Source of the DNA: Campylobacter showae
GTDB lineage: Bacteria; Campylobacterota; Campylobacteria; Campylobacterales; Campylobacteraceae
DNA length: 64,000 nucleotides
Direction: 5' to 3'
NCBI RefSeq assembly: GCF_900573985.1
Contig: NZ_UWOK01000001.1
Span: 620,001-684,000 of the forward strand
Positions 54,483-63,179 of the stretch are shown here, in pieces (position 1 is the first letter of the stretch; each line of letters opens with the position of its first letter). Position numbers and translations under genes: made by a program. Under the pieces are notes generated by a model, which was not told the origin of the DNA, ran no database searches, and saw only the letters and a program-made list of their open reading frames with translations.

Positions 54483-55445
54483 ATGAACAGACGAGGATTT
54501 TTAGGACTTGGCGCGGCGCTAGGCGCTACTGCTTTTGCGCCAAATTTGCTTGCTAAAGAGAGATTTGACGTGTGGGGGATGCCTGCGATCCCTAGCACCA
54601 TGCTAGCCGTGGCGAGCTTGCAAGGCGAGCTAACCAAAACCCACGACATAAAGCTAAGGATCTGGAACAGCCCCGATCAGCTGCGAGCCGGCGTGGCTAG
54701 CGGCGAGATGAAACTAACCGCGGCGCCTAGCAACGTGGGCGTAAATTTGGCTAATCAGGGCATGAATTTTGGCCTACTAAACATCATGACCAACGGCCTT
54801 CAAAACATCCTCGTTAAAGACCCTAGTATCAAAAGCATCGAGGATCTAGTCGGCAAAAAGCTAATCATGCCGTTTAAAAACGATATGCCAGACCTCGTGC
54901 TACGCGCCATCTGCAAAAAACGAGGCATAGATATCTCTAAAATCGAGATCAACTACGTCCAAACTCCGCCAGAAGCCATAGGGCTGTTTTTGCAAAAGGA
55001 TTTCGACGCGGCCCTATCGATCGAGCCGATGAGCTCGGCTGCGATACTGCGTGGTAAAAAAATGGGCGTGGACGTGCGCGTGGGCTTTGAGCTGCCCGAG
55101 GTTTGGGGCGAGAGCTTCGGCATCAAGCCATATATCCCGCAGGCCGGACTCATCGTCGATCTAGACTACTATAACGCAAACAGGGAGGTTTTTGAGATAT
55201 TTCATAAAGACATGCAAAATGCTCTAAAATGGATCCTAGAAAACAAACAAAGCGCGGCGCAAATCGGCGCGCAGTATCTGCCGGCTCCGGAGCCTGCACT
55301 GGCAAACGCGTTTGAGCGTTCAAATTTGACCGTGACAAAGGCTAAGGATTTGACGGACGAGCTTATGAGCTTTTTTGAAGTTCTTTTTGAGCTAAACCCT
55401 AAGCTTTTGGGCGGCAAAATGCCTGATAAGAGCCTGTTTTTATGA
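54483..55445 (+). CDS. NMT1/SsuA-like ABC substrate-binding protein with Tat signal
   Basis: The 320-residue protein begins MNRRGFLGLGAALGATAFAP, a twin-arginine signal, then a periplasmic binding fold: DVWGMPAIPSTMLAVASLQG, RAGVASGEMKLTAAPSNVGV, IKSIEDLVGKKLIMPFKND, LFLQKDFDAALSIEPMSSAA. These resemble the nitrate/sulfonate/thiamine-precursor binding family. Tat export suggests that it folds with a cofactor or ligand in the cytoplasm. It overlaps the permease by 4 bases. The ligand is not identifiable. Confidence 0.85.
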   Translation: MNRRGFLGLGAALGATAFAPNLLAKERFDVWGMPAIPSTMLAVASLQGELTKTHDIKLRIWNSPDQLRAGVASGEMKLTAAPSNVGVNLANQGMNFGLLNIMTNGLQNILVKDPSIKSIEDLVGKKLIMPFKNDMPDLVLRAICKKRGIDISKIEINYVQTPPEAIGLFLQKDFDAALSIEPMSSAAILRGKKMGVDVRVGFELPEVWGESFGIKPYIPQAGLIVDLDYYNANREVFEIFHKDMQNALKWILENKQSAAQIGAQYLPAPEPALANAFERSNLTVTKAKDLTDELMSFFEVLFELNPKLLGGKMPDKSLFL

Positions 55446-56239
55446 TACTCGTCGATAACGTCAAAAAAGACCGCGGCGCGTTTTTAAAGGTCGCAGACTA
55501 CCTTTGGGGCGGATTTAGCGGTCTTGCGACGATAGCGCTTATCATCGCGCTTTGGCAGATCGGCAGCGAGCTGGGAGGCGAGTTTTTACTCCCGGCTCCG
55601 CAGGCTGTTTTCGTGCGGGCGTACGAGCTTTTGGCGGATTATAAAAACAGCGAGATAAACATCACTCTCGTGCGCTCGCTAGTGGGAGTCGGTACAGCCT
55701 GTGCCATCGGTATCACGCTGGGACTGGTTGCCGGCGCGTATAAAAGCTTTGCCGCGTTTTTAAAGCCGGTTATCACGACGCTGCTTTCTATGCCGCCTAT
55801 TATTTGGATCGTTTTAGCTATATTTTGGTTCGGGTTTGGAAACGCGAGCACCATCTTTACGATCATTATCACGGTTTTGCCGCTAACCTTTGCTAGCTCG
55901 ATGGTCGGCATGATGAGCGTTAGCGAGGAGCTAAAGGAGATGTTTGACGCCTATAAACTGGGCATTTGCAAAAAAATTCGCCACCTTTACGTTCCGCACC
56001 TAACTAGCCACATCATCAGCTCTCTAAGCGTCGCCGTAGGTATGGGTGTAAAGATCGTCATTATGGGCGAGCTGCTAGGCGCGAACGACGGTATGGGCGC
56101 CAAGATCGCAAACGCGCGCGTGATGCTAGATACCACCGAGGTGATGGCCTACGTCGTGCTTACTATCGCTATCATTATGCTTTTTGAGTACCTGGTTATC
56201 GAGCCGCTAAAGATCACGCTAATGCCGTGGAAAAGGTAG
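55442..56239 (+). CDS. ABC transporter permease (SsuC/TauC type)
   Basis: The 265-residue permease has about six helices. The EAA loop reads VSEELKEMFDAYKLGICKKIRHLYVPHL, a little divergent from SsuC. LPAPQAVFVRAYELL and LSMPPIIWIVLAIFWFGFGN are family landmarks. It is coupled to the binding-protein gene by ATGA and to the ATPase gene just downstream. Together they form an importer. Confidence 0.9.
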   Translation: MILVDNVKKDRGAFLKVADYLWGGFSGLATIALIIALWQIGSELGGEFLLPAPQAVFVRAYELLADYKNSEINITLVRSLVGVGTACAIGITLGLVAGAYKSFAAFLKPVITTLLSMPPIIWIVLAIFWFGFGNASTIFTIIITVLPLTFASSMVGMMSVSEELKEMFDAYKLGICKKIRHLYVPHLTSHIISSLSVAVGMGVKIVIMGELLGANDGMGAKIANARVMLDTTEVMAYVVLTIAIIMLFEYLVIEPLKITLMPWKR

Positions 56240-56245
56240 TTGGCT

Positions 56246-56935
56246 ATGCTGGAACTTCAAAATTTAGAATACGAAATTTTACGCGACAAGGTCGTGCGTG
56301 ATTTTAGTCTAAAGGTCGGCGCGGGCGAAGTAGTGACGCTATTTGGCGCGAGCGGCTGCGGTAAAACTACGATCCTGCGCCTGATCTCGGGTCTCATCGA
56401 TCCGCGCAAAGGCAAAATAATCAATAAATTTAACAAAACGACCTATCTCTTTCAGGAAAATCGCCTGCTGGAGTGGAAAAATGCGCTCGAAAACGTGCTG
56501 CTTGTTATGGACGAGCCCGATGAAAAGGCTGTGCTAGAGCTCTTTGCTAGACTTGGGCTAACAGAGAAAGACGCGCTAAAGTACCCTGACGAGCTAAGCG
56601 GCGGTATGCGTCAAAGGGTTGCTTTCGTGCGGGCGATCGTGACAAAGCCTGATTTGCTGCTGATGGACGAGCCGTTTTCGGGGCTTGATTACGATATGAA
56701 GGAAATTTTAATCGACATCGTCACGCGCCGCGTCGAGGAAGGCATGAGCGTCGTGCTTGTGACTCACGATAGGATGGAGGCCGCACGCATGTCTAGTAAA
56801 ATTTGCTTTTTAGCGAGCAAGGGCGCGGTGATAGAGCGCGAGCTGGAGCTTGACCGCGCCTTTTCGCAGCGGGATTTTGCCTACGCTAACGGCGTGATAG
56901 ACGAAAATTTTAAAGGAAAAATTTATTATGATTAA
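56246..56935 (+). CDS. ABC transporter ATP-binding protein (SsuB/TauB type)
   Basis: The 229-residue ATPase has Walker A GASGCGKTT, Q-loop YLFQENRLLEWKNALENV, signature LSGGMRQRVAFVRAI, Walker B LLLMDEPFSGLDYD and the switch His in LVTHDRMEAARM. The ATG at 56246 has AAAGG at proper spacing, whereas the TTG at 56240 is too close to it. The stop lies inside the nnrS start region (8-base overlap). Confidence 0.92.
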   Translation: MLELQNLEYEILRDKVVRDFSLKVGAGEVVTLFGASGCGKTTILRLISGLIDPRKGKIINKFNKTTYLFQENRLLEWKNALENVLLVMDEPDEKAVLELFARLGLTEKDALKYPDELSGGMRQRVAFVRAIVTKPDLLLMDEPFSGLDYDMKEILIDIVTRRVEEGMSVVLVTHDRMEAARMSSKICFLASKGAVIERELELDRAFSQRDFAYANGVIDENFKGKIYYD

Positions 56936-58034
56936 CGACTTTTTCACTCATCCGATGAGAATTTTTTTCCTTACGAGCGCGGTTTGCGCGGTGCTAGGCG
57001 GAGCGATATTTTTTACGCCCGTAGATTTCGTTAGCTGGCATAAATTTATCTTTTTGCATCTTGTTGCGGCGCTTGCGTACGCGGGATTTTTGCTAACGGG
57101 ACTAACTGATTGGACTAATTTTGGCGGAGGGCTTAAAAAGCACGCCTGCGCTATGTTTTCGTTTTTTGCAGCGAGTTTTATTAGCGCGTTTTTTAGCCTG
57201 TTTGCGGCGCACTTTTTTATGGCGCTTTTTTGGGCGTATCTGGCTGGGCTTTGCGTTTATATGATCTGGCTTGATAGAAACGACGATCAGTTAGGTGTTT
57301 TAGCATTTTTACTCGGAATTCTTGGCTTTGAGATTTACTATCTGCTTAGCGGTGAGGAGAAGTTTTTAAATTTACAAATTCACCTGCACGTTATCGCGAT
57401 TTTGCTCGTATCTTTTCGCGTTAGCGTGGTGCTTGGCAAAGAGGCGCTAAACCGCGAGTCAGGCATGCAAGACGCGGCCTTTGTGCCAAATTTTGTTTAT
57501 AAAAACATCGCGATCGTTAGCGTTTGCGCGTTTTTGTTAGCGAGCGTGTTTTTTGAAGGCAGCAAGGCTGTAAATTTCGCCGCGATAGCCTGCGGTAGCG
57601 CGATTTTAGCCAAGCTAAAAGAGTGGCACTATAAGGAGCTTTTGCGCCATAGCTTCGTGATTTATTACTACTTGATGCAGCTTTTACTGGCGGCGGCTTA
57701 TGTCGGTTATGGTGCGAGCGGGATTTTGGGGCTTGGGCTGGAGACAAATATGCTGCACGTCATCGCGCTAAACGGCATTATTTTTAGCATTATGCTTATC
57801 TTTAATATCGCCGGCCTGCGCCACAGCGGGCAGGAGCTTGAGTTTTTGCGCCTGAGCAAGATCGCCTTTGCGTTAGTTATCGCCGCCGGCATTTGCAGGG
57901 GCTTTTTGGCTTACGTTTGGAGTGGATTTTATATCCATCTGCCTGCGACGCTTATCGCCGTAGCGTTTGCGCTTTGGTTTATCGACTTTTATAAAATTTT
58001 CAGAGATAACGAGTTTAGCGACGATCCGGAGTAG
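56928..58034 (+). CDS. nnrS: NnrS-family heme/copper membrane protein
   Basis: The 368-residue protein has about ten to twelve helices. It starts MINDFFTHPMRIFFLTSAVC, the NnrS N-terminus (HPMRIFF), and has conserved histidines in HLVAALAYAGFLLTGLTDWT, QIHLHVIAILLVSFRV, NMLHVIALNGIIFSIM and GLRHSGQELEF. NnrS binds heme and copper and protects against nitric-oxide damage to iron metabolism. Being last in the importer operon suggests that the system handles a copper- or NO-related substrate; this is inference. It ends 1 base from the convergent permease gene. Confidence 0.85.
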   Translation: MINDFFTHPMRIFFLTSAVCAVLGGAIFFTPVDFVSWHKFIFLHLVAALAYAGFLLTGLTDWTNFGGGLKKHACAMFSFFAASFISAFFSLFAAHFFMALFWAYLAGLCVYMIWLDRNDDQLGVLAFLLGILGFEIYYLLSGEEKFLNLQIHLHVIAILLVSFRVSVVLGKEALNRESGMQDAAFVPNFVYKNIAIVSVCAFLLASVFFEGSKAVNFAAIACGSAILAKLKEWHYKELLRHSFVIYYYLMQLLLAAAYVGYGASGILGLGLETNMLHVIALNGIIFSIMLIFNIAGLRHSGQELEFLRLSKIAFALVIAAGICRGFLAYVWSGFYIHLPATLIAVAFALWFIDFYKIFRDNEFSDDPE

Positions 58035-58035
58035 G

Positions 58036-59160
58036 CTAATCTAGCGTCCTTTTATACCTAGCGAGCGATATGGCCGTGCTAACGCATAAAAACGCCAAAA
58101 TCGCGGCTAGATCGTAGTAAAAATCGCTAAGCTGGGCGCTTTTTAGCCATACGCCTCTAATGATACGCAAAAAATGAGTCAGCGGAAAGCACTCGCCGAT
58201 AAACCGCGCCCACGCGGGCATCCCGTAAAAAGGAAACATAAACCCCGACAGCAGCATCGAAGGTAAAAAGAAAAAATAAGTCATCTGCATCGCTTGCAGC
58301 TGGCTGCGAGCTAGCGTGCTAAATGTAAATCCCACGCCCAAATTTGCAAGCATCAGCAAGGTGCAAGCCGTAAAAAGCGCAGCCCAGTCGCCGATAGGCG
58401 GCAACCCGAAAAGCAGTCTAGCTATAAGCAAAAGCGCGCCAACTTGCAGATAGGCTATGAGTAGGTAGGGTAAAATTTTGCCTATCATCACCTCGGCCGG
58501 ACGCAAAGGAGCGGCTAGGAGATTTTCCATCGTACCGCGCTCAAACTCCCTCGTCACCGAGATGCTCGTTAGCAGGATCGTCGTTAGCGTGAGCAAGATG
58601 CCCATGAGCCCCGGGATGATCTGATAGCGCGTGAGTAGCTCCGGGTTGTAGCGGGAGTGCGCGCGTAGTTCAAATTCCGCCCTAGGCTGCGCGTAGCCGG
58701 GCTTATCTCTAGCTAGAGCTTGCTCAAATGCCGTTTGCAGCGCGGCCGCGGCGCCCGAGTTTGCCGAGGGATCGGTGGCGTCGGTGGCGATTAAAATTTT
58801 AGGCGTTTGGCCTCGCATAAGGTCGCGTTCTAAATTTGGCGGAAAATATATAATAAACTGCGCCTCGCCGCTTTGCATCATGGCTTCGGCTCTATCCGCG
58901 TCCGCGCCGACGTGTTTGACGTCGAAAAACTCCGTGTTTTTCATCGCGCTAACTAGCGAGCGGGTGAGCTTGCCGCCGCTATCAGCGATCACTACGGCTG
59001 AGGGCAGGTGGCGCGGGTTGTTGTTTATCGCATAACCAAAAAGCAACATCAGCATCAGCGGCATCGCGATGATCATCGCTAGCGTCGCGCGGTCTCTTAA
59101 AATTTGACGAAATTCCTTAACGACCATCGCCGCAGTGCGCGAAAACGAGATAAATTTCAT
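58036..59160 (-). CDS. ABC-2 type export permease (YhhJ/YbhR-like)
   Basis: The 374-residue protein starts VVKEFRQILRDRATLAMIIAMPLMLMLLFGYAIN (residues 13-46), typical of this family, then a periplasmic domain with FIIYFPPNLERDL, and five C-terminal helices with FERGTMENLLAAPLRPAEVM. With the ATPase and HlyD protein it forms a tripartite-like drug exporter. Only one permease is present, where E. coli ybhGFSR has two. It ends against nnrS with no terminator between. Confidence 0.9.
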   Translation of the reverse strand: MKFISFSRTAAMVVKEFRQILRDRATLAMIIAMPLMLMLLFGYAINNNPRHLPSAVVIADSGGKLTRSLVSAMKNTEFFDVKHVGADADRAEAMMQSGEAQFIIYFPPNLERDLMRGQTPKILIATDATDPSANSGAAAALQTAFEQALARDKPGYAQPRAEFELRAHSRYNPELLTRYQIIPGLMGILLTLTTILLTSISVTREFERGTMENLLAAPLRPAEVMIGKILPYLLIAYLQVGALLLIARLLFGLPPIGDWAALFTACTLLMLANLGVGFTFSTLARSQLQAMQMTYFFFLPSMLLSGFMFPFYGMPAWARFIGECFPLTHFLRIIRGVWLKSAQLSDFYYDLAAILAFLCVSTAISLARYKRTLD

Positions 59161-59168
59161 CGCCGCTC

Positions 59169-60368
59169 CTAAAATCGCTCGTCTTTATGAAGCTCTAGCA
59201 GGTGGATGAAAACATCCTCTAGGCTCGCTTTTATCGGTCTTAGGCTTAGCTCGTTTCGCGGTATTTCTAGGCCTTTGACCTCTTCTTGTAGCGCGGCCAC
59301 GTCTTTTGCTGTTACGTGATAGCCGTTGCCGAAAGCCGAAACGCTAAGCGCGGCGTTTGAGGCTAGCAGCGACGCCGCTTCACCCGCTCTATCTCCGCTT
59401 AGCTGCCAGACGTTTAGATCGTAGCCGGCGATGATATCTGACTGCGTGCCGCGGGCTAGGATCTTGCCGTAGGCGATATATATGAGCTCGTGGCAGCGCT
59501 CGGCCTCGTCCATGTAGTGCGTGGAGACTAACACGGTGATGCCGTCCTGGGCTAGCTCGTGGATGATATCCCAAAATTCGCGCCTAGCCTTTGGATCTAC
59601 GCCAGCCGTGGGCTCGTCGAGCAAAAGTAGCTCCGGGCCATGTACGAGGCACATCGCAAGCGCCAGCCGCTGTTTCCAGCCGCCCGATAAACTGCCCGCT
59701 AGGTGATTTTGACGCGGGGCGAGGTCTAGGCGGTCTAGGATTTGATTTACGGCGGCTTTTTGGTTTTTGACCGCAAAAAGCCTAGCGATAAATTCCAAAT
59801 TTTCCCTCACGCTAAGGTCGTCGTACCAGCCGAATTTTTGCGTCATATAGCCAGTTTTTAGGCGTATGGCTTCGCTTTGGCTGCGGAAATCATACCCCAG
59901 ACAGCTGCCGCTACCGCCGTCTGGCTTTAAAAGGCCGCAAAGCATGCGTATCGTGGTCGTCTTGCCGCTGCCGTTTGGCCCTAAAAATCCGCACACGCTA
60001 CCCTTTTTGACCCTGATGTCGACGCCGTTCGTGATAATCTTTTTGCCGAATTTTTTGGTGAGGCCTCTAATGTCGATGGCATAGTCGCCGCTCTGCGGTT
60101 TGGGGCTCAAATTTGGAGTCAAATTTGAGCTTTGGCTTGCGATTAAATTTGCTGCGTTTGTCAAATTTAAGGGCAAATTTGCGCTGTTAAATTTCGCTTT
60201 TAACTCGTTTGCTAAATTTGACCCGCTCAAATTTGAAATTTTCCCAGCCGATGGCGGAGCTTTGTCTATGCCGTAAATTTTGCCGCCGCGTGCGTTTAAA
60301 TTTTGCCCGAGCCAAATTTCGTCTAAATTTGGACGCCGAATTTGAGCGGAGATATTTTGCGCGTTCAC
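59169..60368 (-). CDS. ABC exporter ATPase (YbhF-like) with AAATTT-rich N-terminal extension
   Basis: The protein has 399 residues from GTG (60368), which overlaps the HlyD stop by 4 bases (GTGA). The ATPase starts near residue 95 (YAIDIRGLTKKFG): Walker A GPNGSGKTT, signature LSGGWKQRLALA, Walker B LLLLDEPTAGVD, switch His in VSTHYMDEAERC. The first 94 residues are low-complexity (NLTNAANLIASQSSNLTPNL), encoded by DNA packed with AAATTT (13 copies in 60109-60330). An upstream open frame to 60542 lies inside the HlyD gene and is unlikely. It energises the permease. Confidence 0.85.
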   Translation of the reverse strand: MNAQNISAQIRRPNLDEIWLGQNLNARGGKIYGIDKAPPSAGKISNLSGSNLANELKAKFNSANLPLNLTNAANLIASQSSNLTPNLSPKPQSGDYAIDIRGLTKKFGKKIITNGVDIRVKKGSVCGFLGPNGSGKTTTIRMLCGLLKPDGGSGSCLGYDFRSQSEAIRLKTGYMTQKFGWYDDLSVRENLEFIARLFAVKNQKAAVNQILDRLDLAPRQNHLAGSLSGGWKQRLALAMCLVHGPELLLLDEPTAGVDPKARREFWDIIHELAQDGITVLVSTHYMDEAERCHELIYIAYGKILARGTQSDIIAGYDLNVWQLSGDRAGEAASLLASNAALSVSAFGNGYHVTAKDVAALQEEVKGLEIPRNELSLRPIKASLEDVFIHLLELHKDERF

Positions 60369-61327
60369 GGCTCTAGCCTCGCTTTTATCGGTAGCGACGG
60401 GTGCAAGGCGGTTACGTTGTTTTCGGGCACGGCTTCGACTAGATAGACCAGCGTGCTTTGCGAAGTTTGGTTGTAGATGACGGGCGGGGCGTACTCGGGA
60501 GCGGACGCGATCTTTACGATACGAGCGGTAAAATCCGCGCATCCCTCGCAGCTAATGCGCGCTTTTTGCCCCTCGCGCAGGCTAGGCAGCGCGCCTGCCG
60601 GTACGAAAAACCTGATCTTGACCTCGCTCGGCGGCAGTAGAGATAGCACGGGCTGCGAGCTTTGGACGAACTCGCCCGTTTTATAAAATATATCCTCGAC
60701 GAGTCCGGATCTCGGCGCCAAGACAGCGGTTTGCTCTAGTCTCCACTGCGCGGCGCGCTCTTGCGCTTTGGCCGCTTGTATTTTTGCTTTTAGGCTTGTT
60801 ATTTGTTCGCTTCTAGCGGGCAAATTTGCGACCTTCAGCGCGGCGTTTAGCTCGCTAACTAGGGCGTTTGCGCGGTTAAACTCCGCCTTTGCGGCGTCAA
60901 ATTCTTTTTGCGAAACAGCGTGTTTAGTTAGCAGCGACTTTGCGCGCTCGTAGTTAGCCTCCGCGATCCAAAGCGCGGCCTTGGCTTGTTTTAGCTCGGC
61001 ATCTATCCGCTCGATCTCCTCGGGGCGCTTGCCAGTGCTAAGGTCGGCCAGTTCGGCTTCTAGGGCGCTCACGTTAGCCTTTGCGGCGTCTAAATTCGCT
61101 AACGCTTCGGCGCTATCAAGCACAAAAAGCGGCTCGCCCTCTTTAACGGCGGCGCCCTCTTTGACGCTCAAATTTACGATCCGTCCGCTAACGCTAGGCG
61201 CCACGTAAATATAATCGCCCTCGACGTAGCCGTTAAAAAACGCACTCCCCTTCTCATCCGCGCAGCCTACAAAAATCAGGATAAAAAAGGCAAAAAACGC
61301 GTAAAATTTGCTCAAATTTAAACCCAT
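60365..61327 (-). CDS. HlyD/YbhG-family periplasmic adaptor lipoprotein
   Basis: The 320-residue protein has a lipobox (FFILIFVGCADE), a lipoyl/barrel-sandwich start (YIYVAPSVSGRIVNLSVKEGAAVKEGEPLFVLDS), a long coiled hairpin (about residues 75-205, with AKSLLTKHAVSQKEFDAA) and the return strand APRSGLVEDIFYKTGEFVQ. It links the inner-membrane exporter to an outer-membrane channel encoded elsewhere. An AAGGAGG site and a -10 (TATAAT on the minus strand at 61364-61359) precede it. First gene of a three-gene operon. Confidence 0.9.
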   Translation of the reverse strand: MGLNLSKFYAFFAFFILIFVGCADEKGSAFFNGYVEGDYIYVAPSVSGRIVNLSVKEGAAVKEGEPLFVLDSAEALANLDAAKANVSALEAELADLSTGKRPEEIERIDAELKQAKAALWIAEANYERAKSLLTKHAVSQKEFDAAKAEFNRANALVSELNAALKVANLPARSEQITSLKAKIQAAKAQERAAQWRLEQTAVLAPRSGLVEDIFYKTGEFVQSSQPVLSLLPPSEVKIRFFVPAGALPSLREGQKARISCEGCADFTARIVKIASAPEYAPPVIYNQTSQSTLVYLVEAVPENNVTALHPSLPIKARLEP

Positions 61328-61698
61328 TTCGCCTCCTTGAAGCCGCTATTTCATTAGCATTATACCCCGCTTAGTTAAATTTGACTACATTTTAGGATTC
61401 CGAGCGGTATCCGAAAAGGAAATATTATCGGCGTGTAGGCTTCGTATAGTGCGGTAGAAGCGGCGGTTTTTTATCTCTTTTTAGGAAAGATCAATTTAAA
61501 TTTGGAGCAAATTAGTGCGGCAATTTAGTATTTTTCGCGCTTTAAATTTCTTAGATGTGTTTTATAAGTACTGCAAAAACGGTATTACTAATAAAAAAGG
61601 ATAAAAAATATCCAATTTAAGCTTTCTTTGAAGAGCAAGATTATATAATTCCCATTTTAACGATAGTAGTTATTAATATTAAATATTGAGGAGAGGAA
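61328..61698. other. Divergent intergenic region, HlyD operon / yceI
   Basis: It holds the HlyD promoter (minus-strand TATAAT at 61364-61359) and a plus-strand TATAAT (61644-61649) for the YceI gene with a GAGGAGAGG ribosome site. No gene is seen in the middle 200 bases. Confidence 0.6.
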
Positions 61699-62243
61699 AT
61701 GAAAAAAATCATTTCAGGTGCGCTAGCCACGTCACTGCTGGCTGCTTCGGCATTTGCTTTTAGTGTAGATGGCAACCCTAGCGTAAAATTCGTTGGTTAT
61801 AAGTTAGCTAACAAAACAGCCGTCGAGGGTACGTTTAAAGATCTTGGCTTTAAAAGCGCGGAAAACGCAAATTTTGCTGATTTTCTAAAAACTTTGAGTT
61901 TAACATCGATCCTAAAAATATCGATACAAAGTTGCCCGATCGCGACAAACGTATCGGTATGATCTTTGACGGCAACGCAATAACAGCTAAAATCGTATCC
62001 GTAAGCGGCGACGAAAAAGCGGGCGAAGCTGAAGTCGAAGTTAGCGTAAAAGGAAACTCAAAGTCTTACAAAACGCAGTATACGGTGGAAGATGGTAAAC
62101 TAAAGGCTAAAATCGGCATTGATTTGTTGGCTGATTTGAAACTCAATGAGACATTTGAAAAATACGCGGCTTCAGCCAAGCCTTTTCATGGTGGCAAAAG
62201 CTATCCGGATGTAGAAATCTCACTCGAAGCTAAAATAAAATAA
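61699..62243 (+). pseudogene. YceI-family secreted protein with a one-base frameshift
   Basis: The first frame encodes a signal peptide (MKKIISGALATSLLAASAFA), then FSVDGNPSVKFVGYKLANKT and ADFLK. The second frame, from about 61892, continues FEFNIDPKNIDTKLPDRDKR through AASAKPFHGGKSYPDVEISL to TAA at 62243, the YceI lipocalin-like domain. Adding one A to the run of five at 61887-61891 joins them into about 181 residues (LKNFEFNID). YceI proteins bind isoprenoid/polyisoprenoid ligands. The poly-A tract makes slippage, phase variation or sequencing error possible. Confidence 0.8.
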
Positions 62244-62249
62244 TCCTTA

Positions 62250-62283
62250 AATTCGGCGCTTAAAGATCTGCTTGCGCCGAATT
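62250..62283 (+). terminator. Terminator after the YceI gene
   Basis: AATTCGGCGC (62250-62259) pairs perfectly with GCGCCGAATT (62274-62283), followed by CTCTACTTTATTATT. Confidence 0.75.
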
Positions 62284-62373
62284 CTCTACTTTATTATTAT
62301 TTTTTATTCTGTAATGCCGAAAAATCGATAACTTAAGATATAATGAGCCGTAAAATTTAATTAAGGCGAAAAA

Positions 62374-62859
62374 ATGACGACGAAAGAAAATAAAAAAGGG
62401 GCGGTAAGCGCGCTATTTTTGGCGGTCGCGCTATTTGCGGCGGGATGCGCGGGGTATTTTTATTACGGCATAGGCGGGACGGGCGTTTTTACGATGGTCG
62501 TTGCCGTGATCTGCGCCGTTTTTTGCGTGAAAAAGATATTTCAAGTTAGCTTTTTAAGCATCGATGACGACGGATTTTTAGTACAAAAGGGCGGCAAGAA
62601 TGCCAAATTTTACTTTAAAGATATCGAAGAAATCGGTGTTCGCATGGTAGACGCTAAACGCAAAATCGACGTTTTAAACGTGAGATTTAAAAGAGGCAAA
62701 CTAGACCGCGACGCCGCTGATGGCCTCATACAGCCTATCGGCGACGACGATGCCGTGATATACGACAAATACGAGCTTTCAAAGCACGAAGTTTTTAAAA
62801 TTTTAAAGCAGAAATTTGAGGCGCTGAACGCGCAAAAAAGCGAAAATAAGAAAAAGTAA
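62374..62859 (+). CDS. Two-helix membrane protein with cytoplasmic PH-like domain
   Basis: The 161-residue protein is of unknown function. Two helices lie at about residues 12-32 (ALFLAVALFAAGCAGYFYYG) and 36-52 (GVFTMVVAVICAVFCVKKIF). Then a domain reads VSFLSIDDDGFLVQKGGKNA, FYFKDIEEIGVRMV and YELSKHEVFKILKQKFEALN, in a pattern seen in bacterial PH-like membrane proteins. A lysine-rich tail ends it (KSENKKK). It stands alone between a terminator and hairpin copy D. Confidence 0.65.
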   Translation: MTTKENKKGAVSALFLAVALFAAGCAGYFYYGIGGTGVFTMVVAVICAVFCVKKIFQVSFLSIDDDGFLVQKGGKNAKFYFKDIEEIGVRMVDAKRKIDVLNVRFKRGKLDRDAADGLIQPIGDDDAVIYDKYELSKHEVFKILKQKFEALNAQKSENKKK

Positions 62860-63179
62860 AATTTGGCTCTGTCCGTCGGCGTCAAATTTGGTTTTTGGCT
62901 TTGGCGACCGAAAAACTGAATAAATTTAAATATAAGATTATGAGGCGAAATTTCTACTTCGCTTCGCTTGTAGCCGCAAGTGGAATATTTTTAAGCATAA
63001 TCTAGGCAAGCAGCCTGCTGAATTAAATTTGAATGCAATTAAAGATAAGGCGCAGTATTTTTCGCTTAGACAAGGCGAAATTCGATTTTTAAGCGGAGCG
63101 TATATGCTATACGTGAGCATTAAAAATCGAATTTCAACGAAGTATAAGTAGAAAAAGACAAGCCTAATAAGTCTAAATT
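62860..63179. other. Convergent intergenic region containing hairpin copy D
   Basis: 320 bases between convergent genes. 63045-63164 is hairpin element copy D. The preceding 180 bases hold several AAATTT motifs and a short inverted stretch (GCGAAATTTCTACTTCGC) but no gene. Confidence 0.6.
63045..63164 (-). repeat. Dispersed hairpin element, copy D
   Basis: Read on the minus strand it begins GGCTTGTCTTTTTCTACTTA, TACTTCGTT, inner arm GAAATTCGATTTTTAA, loop with CGTATAGCATATACG, inner arm TTAAAAATCGAATTTC, GCCTTGTC, TAAGCGAAAAA and ATACTGCGCCTTAT. The inner arms are perfect complements over 16 bp (63077-63092 with 63120-63135) but share no sequence with copy C's inner arm. The outer arms pair with one or two mismatches. 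Confidence 0.85.

Noticed and set aside
58034-58036. Possible fusion or frameshift between nnrS and the export permease
   Set aside because: The genes are convergent with intact C-termini; the one-base gap is simply tight packing.
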